Assembly (NCBI RefSeq): GCF_050624435.1
Contig: NC_134541.1
Coordinates: 10,339,995-10,403,994, forward strand
Length of the DNA: 64,000 nucleotides
Reading direction: 5' to 3'
DNA from: Tenrec ecaudatus
Lineage: Eukaryota > Chordata > Mammalia > Afrosoricida > Tenrecidae
Each line of letters begins with the position of its first letter. Position 1 is the first letter of the stretch. This document shows positions 1 through 9,567 of this stretch, in pieces. The notes under the pieces are model-generated. The model saw only the letters and a program-made list of their open reading frames with translations, searched no databases and was not told the origin of the DNA. Both the position numbers and the translations under genes were made by a program.

Positions 1-1099
1 AATCTACTTTCCACGGCAGTGAAGGTTAGCTATAAAACTTTTAAAATCCAGCAGATCATGTTAATTCTCTACTGCAGGGCAGTGAATTTTTCAACATGGC
101 TCTTCTAGCTATACTCTTTATTACGCTCACCAAATTACCTTTTCCTCATGGGGCTGCGTTAGGAGAAGGTGGAGGAAGACACTGATTAGTATTCTGTTGT
201 GTGTGACTGTTCGCAGGACTGATTGTGATTGCCATCCTGCTGGTATAAAAGGAGCTATTTCCCGAGCAGAAAGGGGAAATCTCACCGCCAGCAAAAGAGA
301 AGAGCCAGGAGTGGAGAGTGTCCTTTGTGCACCAAGATTTCCTGTGCACCGACTCTCCTTGACCCAGGAGATAGATTTGACACCAGAATAGCAATGGAGT
401 CAGGAGCCTGAGGAAAGCACGGAAGGGTAGACATCCAGCCCACAGAACAAGGCAAGCAGAGGGCTTTGGGAAAGGAGGCTGGCTTGTGGAGTGGGGAGCC
501 TCTGGGCACTTAATTGGGGGATCTGGGTTTGCTGAGCTATGGAGCTGGAGTTGAGTGCCTTTGGATCGAGGTTTATAGCTCTCTGGGCATTATTGGCGGC
601 TCTAAAAGAGCTCTGTAACTTTTCCAATGCAGGGTAGCTGACAGGCCCTGAGGCGGAAGCCAGAGAGAAGCTGCCTACAGCCATGGCAGAGAAGTAACTC
701 AGCATTTCTTGCTAAATTGTAACCTGTTCTCTTCCCTAAGAACGCCCCAAAGGGTAAACACTATCTCTGAGCTCTGTGTAGCCATTGCCATGAATTCTCA
801 GGCCCAGCAGAAAAGCAGGCAATGGAAAAGTGGAGTGGGTGAGAGGAATGGTTGGTGTCAGAATAAGGTAAAAAGAAGTGGGGGTGGAGGCAGTGCTGAT
901 ATTTGCCTTGTGACAATCATCCTTGGGAGCCAGAGGTCAGATGGGGCTACCACACCATATCCTCACCTACCGAGAGCACACCAATAGCTTAGTCACACAC
1001 GTGGAGTCAAGTTTCAATGCATTATCCTATCACCGCCAGTAGCAGGCCACACGCCCCTCTCTAGGTCCATCTTCTACCATTCCTCCCTGCCCCCAGTGT
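1..1099. other. Unassigned single-copy-looking DNA
   Basis: I recognise no interspersed repeat, exon or RNA gene here. Short open frames occur on both strands but none has a recognisable domain. A TATAAAAGG string at 244-252 has no supporting promoter context. Confidence 0.5.
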
Positions 1100-1405
1100 G
1101 CTTCACAGCTGTTCTAGAACATTCCAAGTTTGTTCCTTCTATGGGCTCTAGTATTTGTTTTTCTTCATATAGACTCCTGACTCACCTGTCCAAAGCACGC
1201 TATCCCCCTGTCATCACATCATTTCACACTGTCCTAATTTCTTCTGTCTATTGCCACTATCTGCAGTGGTCTTGCCCATGTGTTATTTTCTTGGCTTATG
1301 GTCTTGTCTCTGTAAGCTAAAATGAATGCTTCCTGAGACCCCAGACCTTACTCCTATATCTCTCTGACACTCAGAACAAGGATTACTAACTGAATGAATG
1401 TATCT
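1100..1405 (+). mobile_element. L2 LINE, 3' end
   Basis: The order of words matches the L2 3' end: a C/T-rich stretch, a 'cttgtctctgtaagct' equivalent of the L2 'ctgtctcccactagaatgtaagct' segment, and a terminal 'actgaatgaatg' near 1390. L2 is an ancient, inactive mammal-wide LINE. The copy is diverged and truncated at its 5' side. Confidence 0.65.
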
Positions 1406-1529
1406 GCAAGTGAAACTTAGACGGACTCACACATACTCTTTGCCATTTTAGGAGGGTTTTAGTCTTCCTTACTTAACTACAGTGAAAACTTTTTAGAATT
1501 AAGCATTCTGTTTAATCATTTTTTTGGTA

Positions 1530-1914
1530 GGAAGATCAAAGAAGAATTGATGCATTTGAATTGTGGGGTTGGCAAAGATGAGTGAAAGTACCATCGACTG
1601 CTAAAAGAACAAACCAATCTGTCTTGGAAGAAGTACAACCAGAGTGCTCCTTAGAGGCAAGAATGGGAAGACTTCATCTTACATACTCTGGATGCTGTCA
1701 GGAGAGACCAGTCTCTGGAGAAGGGCATCATGCTTGGTAAAGCAGAGGGACAGTGGCAGAGAGGAAGGCCCTCAAGGAGATGGACGGACACAGTGGCTGC
1801 AGCAATGGGCTAGATCATAGGAACAATTGTGAGGGTGCTGCAGGACTAGGCACCATCCATTGTGCGCAGGATCCCTATGGGTCTGAAGCAACTTGATGGT
1901 CCCTAACAACAGCA
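1530..1914 (+). mobile_element. RTE (BovB-like) LINE, 3' end with RT C-terminal remnant
   Basis: The sense strand starts in the conserved end of the RTE ORF ('agaagaattgatgcatttga') and runs through the segments equivalent to the family's 'SLEKDIMLGK' and 'DTVAATMG' protein stretches. It ends in the family tail 'ccctaacaacagcagg' at about 1901-1916. Stops and frameshifts make it non-functional. RTE elements are autonomous non-LTR retrotransposons and the probable mobilisers of AfroSINEs. Confidence 0.85.
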
Positions 1915-1931
1915 GGGTCCTTGCATAACGG

Positions 1932-2062
1932 AGCCCTGCTGAGGCAGTGGTTAAACCTTCCTGCTGGTCATTAAAAGGTCAATTATTGGAGTCCATCCAC
2001 CAGCAGCTCAGTGTAAGAAAGCTGTACTAATCTGCTCCTACAGAAATTAAAGCCTTAGAAAT
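1932..2062 (+). mobile_element. AfroSINE, partial
   Basis: It begins with a 'ggagccctg...agtggttaaa' head next to the RTE end and continues through the 'ccaccagcagctc' body. The 3' tail is missing. It is diverged. Confidence 0.6.
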
Positions 2063-2751
2063 ATATTTTTTCAAGTAATTTCTTTATTGTGAATCAGATG
2101 GGGACTTTATGTGGCAGATCATCAGTTTTGTATCCCATGGGTATCAAGTTAGCAAACCCTCCTGATACACTCTCCCCACCTCCCTGGCTTTCCCTGCTTC
2201 CTCTGGTGGATGATTATCGCCCCCGTCACCTACTAATCTCTAGCCTATTGCTTCATCTTCCCTCCCTCACCCTCCTCACCCACATTAGTAACCTCCAAAC
2301 ACTGCATGAGACCACTGAGTTAAAGAAGAAGAAAGAGAAGGAGGGGAAGAGGAGGAAGAAGAGGTAAAGACTTTCACAGCAAATCTTTAGACATCTTATT
2401 GGATGCTTCAACTGTCCTTTGGGGTTGAGTTAGAATTGCCTCCACAGAAAAAGCTTTGAAGTCATTGCCGATTATAATAAATACTTATTAATAAATAAAC
2501 AGATATATGATATGTTTACAAAAATCAAAAAAGCTGCTTTCAAGGTTTCTTCCCACAGGACAGCCATGTCCTCCCGTTTGCTTCCAGTTAGAGTCAACAG
2601 AAAGCAAAACTGTATGAGCAAAATAACCTAACCTCAATAAAGACTTTTCTCATAGGGTCAACGGATGCTTACATCAAATCTCAAGAGCAAGCAAAATGAT
2701 TAATAGAAGAAAGCAGAACTAGGTAACCTGGGGCCAGGGGGACAAGCAATG
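2063..2751. other. Unassigned DNA with a purine tract
   Basis: Apart from the polypurine run at 2323-2365 I see no recognisable element. It is AT-rich around 2470-2530. Confidence 0.45.
2323..2365 (+). repeat. Polypurine tract (GAA/GGA-rich)
   Basis: An almost uninterrupted run of A and G with repeated aag and agg words. Such homopurine tracts can form triplex (H-DNA). It also creates the C-terminal Lys/Glu/Arg run of a spurious open frame. Confidence 0.8.
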
Positions 2752-2905
2752 CGGTTGGTGTTAGATGTTCGGACTCATAGTCATTGCTATGTTCCAGCCC
2801 ATTGTTATGGCCACTGTGTCCACCCATCTGGTCAAGAGTCACTGCCCGTGTGCTTTACAAAGCATGATGGCCTTTTCCAGGACCTGGTCCCTCTTGATAA
2901 TATGT
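2752..2905 (-). mobile_element. RTE (BovB-like) LINE fragment
   Basis: Antisense copy of the RTE 3' part: the 'agcccattgttatggccact' word at about 2797 and 'gcatgatggccttttccagg' near 2863 match the antisense 'gcccattgttgcagccactg' and 'gcatgatgtccttctccagg' of the family. It is a short, diverged fragment. Confidence 0.75.
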
Positions 2906-3329
2906 CATAATACAATAGATAGAAAAATACAATTATGAAAATCCTCATAGGACCCACGGAGCAGTGCTGCTGTTAATCCACTTGGACATTCACTCAGTTA
3001 ACATGGTGCTGACTCCATGCAGAGCTTTGACTGTAGAACGTGAGCTGGAGACGCTGTCGTGGCTTTGGGGGGTAATTGGCCAATGAAAGAGACACACAGT
3101 CATACAAGGGTTCAGGTCATTACAGTATCAGGTGGACAGTGGTAAAATAGGAATTCTCAGGAGCTATGGTGGCCCAGAAAGAATGCTTACCAGCCAGGAG
3201 GCTATGAGAGTGTCCCAGAAGAAGGGGTTGGCCATATGGTGCTGGTGCTCTGCCCATCACCTTTTAATGAGCATAAGAATCACCTAGGAAGGTTATGAAT
3301 CCTTGCAATTCCATCCCAAAGATTCTTCC
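2906..3329. other. Unassigned DNA
   Basis: No repeat, gene or RNA recognised. Confidence 0.4.
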
Positions 3330-3533
3330 AGAAGCCCTGGTGGTGTCTGGTGTTAGGCACAGGATTGCTAACTACAAGGTCGGCTGTTTAAATCCACCAG
3401 TCACTCTGCAAGAGAAAGGTTCCGACTCATCTCGCCCCCAAAGGGTATTGATAGTCCAGGAGTCCCTAGGGATCTGTTCTATCCTATCCTACAGGGTCGC
3501 CAGGAGTTGGATCAACTCAATGGCTGTGAGTCT
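3330..3533 (+). mobile_element. AfroSINE, near full length
   Basis: It starts with 'agccctggtggtgtc', shows 'gctaactacaaggtcggctg' as the tRNA-like part, and ends with 'ggatcaactcaatggctgtg' near 3510-3530. Interior substitutions are many, so it is an old copy. Confidence 0.85.
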
Positions 3534-3587
3534 CTAAGATCTTAATGCAAGTGACCTATAAATCACATTTTTAGAAACTGTAAAAAT

Positions 3588-3811
3588 CAGTGGTTCTCAA
3601 CCTTCCTAATGCCTTGACCCTTTAATATAATTCCTCATGTTGTGGTGACTCCCAGCCATAAAGTTATTTTTGTTGCTACTTCATAACTGTAAGTTTGCTA
3701 CTGTGATGAATCATAATATAAATATCTGATATACAGGATATATTAGGCAACCCCAGTAAAAGGGTTGTTCGATCCCCAAAGAGATCATGACTTACAGGTT
3801 GAAAACTGCTG
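3588..3811 (+). mobile_element. SPIN-like non-autonomous hAT transposon
   Basis: A 224-bp element bounded by matching terminal inverted repeats: CAGTGGTTCTCAACCT at 3588-3603 and, on the other strand, CAGCAGTTTTCAACCT ending at 3811. The interior word 'ttgttgctacttcataactg' is typical of the short SPIN_NA type in mammals. No transposase is present, so movement would have needed a trans-acting hAT transposase. A clean 8-bp target duplication is not visible. Confidence 0.75.
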
Positions 3812-3884
3812 CGTAGATCTTGAGTAACTGCTAGAATTGGACTCTCTTTATGTTTTTGTTACCTCACCTCTCCATCCATCTCCC

Positions 3885-4040
3885 TGATCCGTGGTCATTG
3901 TCCTTTAGCTGTCCAAACCTCAGGCCCCTCACCTGTGCAAGAGGGGGTATTGATACCAATATAGGGGGCCATTGGAAAGACAAATGTAATGGGGCTGAGC
4001 CGGCAACACTATGCTTCACACAAGGAAACACTCAATAAGA
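3885..4040 (+). mobile_element. MIR SINE, partial
   Basis: The segment around 3918-3960 ('ctcacctgtgcaagaggggg') corresponds to the MIR 'ctcatctgtaaaatggggat' part. The fragment ends near 'aacactcaataa' at about 4026-4037, like the MIR tail. It is strongly diverged. Confidence 0.5.
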
Positions 4041-4204
4041 TGGGGAGGTATCAGCCCTGTCAGCGTTACCATCAGCTTGTTCAGGAGAGAGGGATGTTGT
4101 AAGCAGAGACGATACACGGAGGAAAGCCAAAAGGCAAGTGAGAAATTTGGTCATTAGGACCAAGGTTGCTTAACATAAGAGAATAGGAACGGAGCTCACT
4201 AGTC

Positions 4205-4288
4205 CAGACCAATAATCAGTAAACCTAGCCCACTGCCTATTTTTGTAAATAAAGTTTTATTGGCACATCATCTTACTCTTTACGAATT
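4205..4288. mobile_element. Ancient DNA-transposon-like fragment
   Basis: The words 'cccactgcctatttttgtaa' and 'aaagttttattggcaca' at about 4229-4267 resemble a mammal-wide hAT-type repeat that reads 'cctgtttttgtaaataaag'. I cannot name the subfamily. A related fragment may be at 57028-57150. Confidence 0.45.
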
Positions 4289-4289
4289 G

Positions 4290-4497
4290 TCTGGCAGCGT
4301 AAGGTTATGGGTTAGACTGCTCACCACAGGTCAGCAGTTCAAAAACCTCCAGCCACTCAGTGGAGGAAAGATGAGATTTCTACTGCCCTAAAGATTTATA
4401 ACCTTGGAAACCCCCAGCAGCTGCTCTTCTCTGTCTCAGTGGGCTGCTATGAGTTGGAATCGACTCAGTGGCGATGAGTTTGGTTTCAGTTTGGGGT
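4290..4497 (+). mobile_element. AfroSINE
   Basis: It shows the 'caccacaggtcagcagttca' tRNA-like section, the 'gatgagatttctactgccct' middle, and the end 'gttggaatcgactcagtggc' near 4452-4472 followed by 'gagtttggttt'. The first bases of the head are degraded. Confidence 0.85.
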
Positions 4498-4582
4498 AGT
4501 TGCTTTTGCATTAAAACAGCAGCATTGAAGAATGGCGAGAGAGCCATTAGAAAACACGTGCCAACCCTCAGTCTACAACACA

Positions 4583-4650
4583 GGTGCCCAAACTTATTTG
4601 GCCTATCGTCTCACGTGTCAGGAAAAAAATTAATTTCTCAGGTCCACCTT
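4583..4650 (+). repeat. Unassigned interspersed repeat, copy 1
   Basis: 'gtgcccaaacttatttggcc' at about 4583-4602 recurs almost exactly at 56402-56421 and is followed in both by a related 'caggaaa' stretch. The shared text marks a repeat family that I cannot name. Confidence 0.55.
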
Positions 4651-4736
4651 GGCAGTGAACATTTCTGTCCTATCACCTGTCATCAAGAATACAGTGTAGA
4701 CAGCTTCTTTTGCAGCCCTCCCCCATCATTCTGGTG

Positions 4737-4737
<1 letters not shown>

Positions 4738-4776
<39 letters not shown>
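4738..4776 (+). repeat. (TG)n microsatellite
   Basis: About nineteen uninterrupted TG units followed by 'tatgtgg'. Dinucleotide repeats of this length are usually polymorphic and can adopt Z-DNA. Confidence 0.98.
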
Positions 4777-4781
<5 letters not shown>

Positions 4782-4839
4782 GTATCACCCACTGTGGGAA
4801 ACCCTGGTCTTGGTAGAGTAGTGGGTGGTTGGGGTTTGG

Positions 4840-5070
4840 GATTCTGAAGCCTGATCATTGGAATGTGAATCCCAGTTCTGATATTTACTGGTTGTGAGAC
4901 TTTGGGTAAGTGTCAAAACCTCTCTGTACCTCAATTTTGTTCTGAACATAAGAACAACCACAGTTCCGTCTTCATGGAGTTATTAGCTAATATAACTTTT
5001 CCATACATTCACTGCGATTTAAATGAATTAACGTGTGTAAGGTTCTTAGACCATTGTGTGGCATGAAGTC
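4840..5070 (+). mobile_element. MIR SINE with small insertion
   Basis: The MIR core order is clear: 'gaatcccagttctgatattt', 'tggttgtgagactttgggta', 'cctctctgtacctcaatttt', and a tail 'aggttcttagaccattgtgt' near 5040-5060. A stretch of about 30 bp around 4985-5015 interrupts the 3' part. Confidence 0.8.
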
Positions 5071-5106
5071 AGTTCTCCTCAACAATTTGACATCATCCTG
5101 TGAATG

Positions 5107-5312
5107 CAGGTTCAAGCTCACTGCCAGCAAGTTGAAATCAATTCACAGCAATCCTCTAGGGCAGGTTAGATCTGCTCCTGTGAGCTCCCTGGACTGGAAC
5201 TCTTTATGGGAGTAGAAAGCCCCATCTTTCTTCCAAAGAGCAGCTGGTGTTTTCAAACTGCTGACCTTGTAGACTGCAGCCCAATGTGTAGCCACTATAC
5301 CACCAGGACCCT
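5107..5312 (-). mobile_element. AfroSINE, full length
   Basis: In plus-strand order it runs from the SINE tail ('aagttgaaatcaattcacag') through 'gtagaaagccccatctttct' and 'caaactgctgaccttgtaga' to the head 'ataccaccaggaccc'. It lies directly after the MIR at 4840-5070. Confidence 0.9.
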
Positions 5313-6074
5313 TTCAATAAAGTTAATGGCTCAAATGTATTGCTTGGTATTGAGTGGGTTATGGAAACTGATGTGGATGTGTTTTTTTCTTGCTATGGAA
5401 TGGGGCCAAGAAGATGGAGGTGGAATGGCTCTTTGGCCCACACAGTTTAACAGCTGAAACGGAAGTCTCTCAATCACGCCCTTTGCAAGCCTTGATTATT
5501 TCATCTATGTGCATGACAGCAAACAGAGAAACACCCAGACCCTCCAAAGGGGTTTAGCAACAAACACACCATCTACCACAGACACAACCAAATTCTATTT
5601 ATGCGAAGAGGCACTTAGTTTGTATCACACATATAATTTTATTTTTTCACCCTGACCACCTCTCTGTCTGCTGCCTCAGCTGTGGTGGCGTTCTCTGAAT
5701 ACACACTGTGGGAAATAATTTTCTCTTTTCTATTTTGGTTCCTTCCCCAACCCCTTCTCCTCTTGTGAATCGATGCCTTGCCCAAGATGGCTCTGTTGGA
5801 CGGTGTTGCAAACAGATCTGCTACATAGGTGATGATCAATATAAGAGCAACTTTGGGAGGCAGGCAGCAGGGATGCTTGATGACTTACAGTCAAGGGGAT
5901 GAACCTTTCTGCGGTCCAGGTGACTCAGTGGGGACTCTTAGGACCCCTACTCCATAGGTTGGATGTGAGTGGTAACTCAGGTAACATATGTGAAGTACCT
6001 GCCACAGGAAATGTATGGTAGTTCCACTCTCAACCAGATTCCCACTGGTAATGACCCGACTCTCTGTACAGATG
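5313..6074. other. Unassigned DNA
   Basis: No repeat or gene recognised. A 66-codon minus-strand frame at 5639-5839 shows no domain. Confidence 0.4.
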
Positions 6075-6627
6075 CTGTGGTGCTTACATAATCTGGTGTC
6101 AATTTGAGAGCATTATGAGTGAAGGGGTGGAATCTGACCTGTCAATCAAGAAATAGCCCATGAGGCCTCTGTGTAGGCATGGCCTTCTCCTGAGAATTCT
6201 GGGAACTCCTGTATTTTCCTTCTTGGAGATGGGAGACTCTTCTCTCTCTCTGCTCACTCCCTCTGAGACATCCCTGAGGAGAAGCCACATGGACCTCCCC
6301 TCATGCTACCAGACTTCTGAAGCTGGAGAAGCCATGCAGAGATCCCTGCCAGCGCTGAGATGCTTACAACGCCACTGGATCTATAAGACTTCCCACCCAC
6401 TGGCCTGTGATCATCCTGCATTCGGCATCATTGCATGTGTTTCATGAGTCTGAAGAGGACTTTATAGATTAGTATCGGACATATGGGCTGATATTGGACT
6501 TAGGGATTTGATCTGGACTGGGCTGGGATGCTCCCCAATATCCAATTGCTCTCGTATATAAAGCTCTTCCTTATACACATATGTGTCTTCCTGGATTTGT
6601 TTCTCTAGTCCACCCAGACTGACACAG
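6075..6627 (+). mobile_element. 0.5-kb L1-3'-end-like element, sense copy
   Basis: It shares its whole order with the copies at 52555-53098 (sense) and 9568-10073, 47509-48023, 48344-48830 and 58226-58680 (antisense). Shared words include 'catgaggcctctgtgtaggc', 'gcttacaacgccactggatc' and 'tttgatctggactgggctgg'. It ends in 'gtttctctagtccacccaga' plus 'ctgacaca', like mammalian L1 3' ends. I infer an afrotherian L1 3' UTR or a derivative; a non-autonomous RTE is the alternative. Confidence 0.75.
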
Positions 6628-6636
6628 AAGCCACTC

Positions 6637-6742
6637 ATGACGACCCCACCGACAACAGAACGAAATGCTGCCCAGCTCTGCACCTTACGATCACAACAAT
6701 TGTGTGTCTGAGCTCATTGTCGCCATCACTGGGTCAATCCAT
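6637..6742 (-). mobile_element. RTE (BovB-like) LINE 3' fragment
   Basis: 'aacagaacgaaatgctgccc' at about 6654-6673 and 'cactgggtcaatccat' match the antisense RTE 3' end. It abuts the 3' end of the 0.5-kb element at 6627. Confidence 0.75.
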
Positions 6743-6803
6743 GGAATGTAGCATATAAAAATCTCCCAACAAGCGATTCCCTGACTTACTTTGACTTTTC
6801 ACA

Positions 6804-6978
6804 GGGAGCCCTGGTGGTGTGGTTACCTGTTGGTCCAGGGGTCAACAGTTTTAAACCACCAGCCACTGCAAGGAGTGAGATGAGACTTTCTACTCCTGTA
6901 AGGGGTTACAGTCTCAGAAATCCAGAGTAATCTGTCCTATGACATGAGTCAGAGTCAACCTGATGGCAGTGATCTTTT
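6804..6978 (+). mobile_element. AfroSINE
   Basis: 'gggagccctggtggtgtggt' at about 6805 is the head, 'ccaccagccactgcaagga' the middle, and 'cagagtcaacctgatggcag' the tail at about 6950-6970. It faces an inverted copy 50 bp away. Confidence 0.9.
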
Positions 6979-7027
6979 TTATTAGTTACAACAGTAAAAT
7001 GTTAAAACAATAACAACAAAAAATACA

Positions 7028-7218
7028 ACCACCATTATATCAAACCTGACTCATAGGGACCGTACAGGACATGGTAGAAGGGCCTGTGTGGGTTTCCGAG
7101 ACTGATTCTTGACAGAAGTAGAAAGCCTTAGCTTTCTTCCTGGGCCCCGCTGGTGGTCTTGAACTGCTGACCTTGCAGTTAGCAGCCCTGATCGTAACCA
7201 CTATGCCACCAGGGCTCG
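7028..7218 (-). mobile_element. AfroSINE, full length
   Basis: Tail at 7040-7060 ('aaacctgactcataggga'), middle 'agtagaaagccttagctttc', B-box region 'cttgaactgctgaccttgca', and head 'atgccaccagggctcg'. With 6804-6978 it forms an inverted pair. Confidence 0.9.
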
Positions 7219-7463
7219 TTAGCATTTTGGAGCAACACACCTCCTCATCCCAAGAACTCGGCAGTGCAGAGCTTCTGCTCTCATGGGGACATCTCCTTTT
7301 CCTCGAGAACATTTAGGCAGTTTCGGACTGTTATTAAATTAAAATGTTTATCCCTCAGGAGAGAAAACAACCAACTCCCACGCCAATTCTATTTATAAAC
7401 AAAAAGCTCTGTCCCTCCCCCCGGCCCCACTCAAATCTTCTCTTATGTACAATCGACATTGCA

Positions 7464-7478
7464 CGTGTGTGCGTGTGA

Positions 7479-7519
<41 letters not shown>

Positions 7520-7525
7520 CGTGTT
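7464..7525 (+). repeat. (GT)n compound microsatellite
   Basis: About seventeen GT units at 7482-7515, flanked by imperfect GTGC and GAGT variants. Confidence 0.97.
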
Positions 7526-8227
7526 GCCTTATATGTTTGCTTCAAAACTGAGTTTATACTTGGGCTCAATTTGAGAGTCACTCCTCATTTTGTCTTGGGC
7601 CGGAGCCAAGACCCAGAGAGCTCTTGGCAGAGGGAATGCTCTTGTGCTGTGGGTGCAGCCATCCTCCTTGGATGGGGACAGCTGGGAGTCTCTGCAGCAG
7701 AGACAGACAGGACCATGTGTGGCCAGCCATGTGCTCGCTCTCTCTAGGGGAACACCAGACATAGCTGGACTTAGCGGTGGTCCGTACGGTCGGGATGAAC
7801 ACCCAGTTCCTCCTGTGCTCTGCCCCAGCATCCCCATCCCCAGGCCAGCGGTTGCTTGACAATCAAGGGGAGATGGCTCTTGGGAAGTTGTGTCCCCAGG
7901 CAGCAAGGCTACATGGACACAGAGAGGAGGAACAGAGATGAGATGCCACACTTCTGGCCCCACTCTGGATGCAGAGCTGGTGGGAGAGGGCATCAGACAC
8001 CATGTGTTTCTAGTTGAAAGGACTGTTCCTGAGCCACAGGCAGCGGCATGAGGCCCCAGTGAGAGGTCCTCGGGCAGACAGACCAGACAGAGACAGAGGT
8101 TCACTTTTGCTGGTTTCCTATTGGGAGAAAGTGGGGCTGCCCTGGGAGGGGAGGGAATTCACAGGCTCCTGGGAAGATGACTTCATGCCCCACCCACTCT
8201 TCCATGTATTGCCGAAAAAAAGATACC

Positions 8228-8525
8228 CATGTGTCCAAAGGAAGGGGCCTCATGGATCTCCCAGATAAGGTCCTTTAGAGACCCCAGGATGCGACATCAT
8301 AGACCCCATGAAAGGAGATCCATGGACTCCAGGAAGATACATCAGGGACCTCAGGAAAAAGCCTCTGTAGCCCAAGAAGGGTCGGCATGCACCCTAGAAA
8401 GAAACCTTCCTGAACCTCTCAGGAAGAGCCCACTATATACTCCAAGAAGGGGGCTCCATTAACCCTCAAAAGGGGCCTTCATGGACCTAGGTACACCCCC
8501 GGGAGGGTACCATCTTGGGGTCCAG
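8228..8525 (+). repeat. Degenerate minisatellite, about 21-25 bp unit, about 11-12 copies
   Basis: Successive segments start with a 'caggaag', 'caagaag' or 'caaaagg' word and end in an 'atggacct', 'aacctct' or 'agaccc' word, for example near 8318, 8350, 8375, 8423 and 8446. The approximate unit is 'ccaggaaggggcctccatgg' plus 'acc'. Units differ by several substitutions and small indels, so this is an old tandem expansion. It underlies a 77-codon spurious frame at 8229-8462. Confidence 0.75.
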
Positions 8526-9027
8526 GTCCTTGCCCTCCCAGGGCTGGGAGGGGCAGAGGAAGAGGGCCAGAGCTCCGCATCTGTGCCCACTGTCTCCTGT
8601 TAGAAGGCACACATGTTCACATTTCTTTAATTGCTTTGCATGAAAGCGTACTCTCCCGGCGCCATGGCAACCACACTCTCTAATCTGATGTCAATTCTAC
8701 CTGTGCTGCCGATGGCACCAACCTCTCAGAAGTGGTGGCCGTGCTGCAAGTGTGATGCTCTCCTCTTAGAAAAATCGTCATCTCAGACTGAACCCCACCC
8801 CCACTCCGGCCCACCAGTGGACGTTCTGGCCTTGCGATGACGGAGCAGGGACCAGGATCTGCCAGGCAGACAGCCTTACCCAGCCTCACGGATTCCTCCT
8901 CGGCAACACCGAGTAGCTCCTAGGACCCGTCGCCCACCCCCCTTCCCAGTTTCCTTGCTGGAAGTCAGAAGTTATGACATGCCCAACCTCACAAGGCTCT
9001 GCTCGCTGCCTGGCATGCATGCAGTGC

Positions 9028-9200
9028 CACGGAGTCCCTATCGATCTCTGAGCAGCACAAACACTTTGTGATGTGACCGGCTACTATCTTACAGGTTGGC
9101 GATTCAAACACACCTGGCAGTGCCGGGAGAGAAAACCTGTAAAGTTTACAGACAAGAAGTCCCAGGGAGCTTCCATGGGGGTCACCATGAGTTGACATCT
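9028..9200 (+). mobile_element. AfroSINE, diverged
   Basis: 'cttacaggttggcgattcaa' is the B-box region at about 9089-9108, and 'ggggtcaccatgagttgaca' is the tail at about 9178-9198. The head is poorly preserved. Confidence 0.6.
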
Positions 9201-9567
9201 TTCGAATGGGTGAGGAGGCCCTGGGAGGGGTGCAGACAGGGAGAGAACTTGGCTGCTACCGAAAAGGTGGGAGGTCCCAGTCCACGCAGTGATGGCTTGG
9301 AAAAAAGACTTAGGGACCTACCTCTAAAACATAAGCCACCGAAAGCCTCACAGACACAATTCTGCTCTGATACACATGGAGTCGGCAGGGGTTAGCAGGG
9401 CTTCGACGGCAATTGGGTCTTAAGTAGACACAAGCAAGAAACATGGCCTTATACGCTCCCCTCCCTTGACTCACAGCGATATGGATGGATGAAGACGGGG
9501 TAGGGTAGAATCTGAGGGCTGCTCCTCTCTGGGTCCCTCGCAAAGCTGGTCCTCTTCACATTGATGG
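9201..9567. other. Unassigned DNA
   Basis: Nothing recognised. Confidence 0.4.

Larger units (their letters stand above)
7219..9027. other. GC-richer unique DNA holding a microsatellite and a minisatellite
   Basis: Apart from the GT tract (7464-7525) and the tandem array (8228-8525) I see nothing assignable. Long open frames on both strands (for example 191 codons at 7529-8104, minus) read through GC-rich DNA and have no recognisable domain. Confidence 0.45.

Noticed and set aside
244-252. TATAAAAGG, a textbook TATA box
   Set aside because: No initiator, CpG island, exon or conserved context is visible nearby; such a 9-mer occurs by chance.
4468-4858. Open frames on both strands around 4.7 kb
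   Set aside because: They are translations of the TG microsatellite (poly Cys-Val and Thr-His) and of an AfroSINE tail.
7529-8104. 191-codon minus-strand open frame, the longest in the window
   Set aside because: It has no recognisable domain, lies in GC-rich DNA and runs up to the GT microsatellite region; frames of 150-180 codons occur elsewhere on both strands.
8229-8462. 77-codon frame with a repetitive Arg/Pro pattern
   Set aside because: It is produced by the decayed minisatellite.
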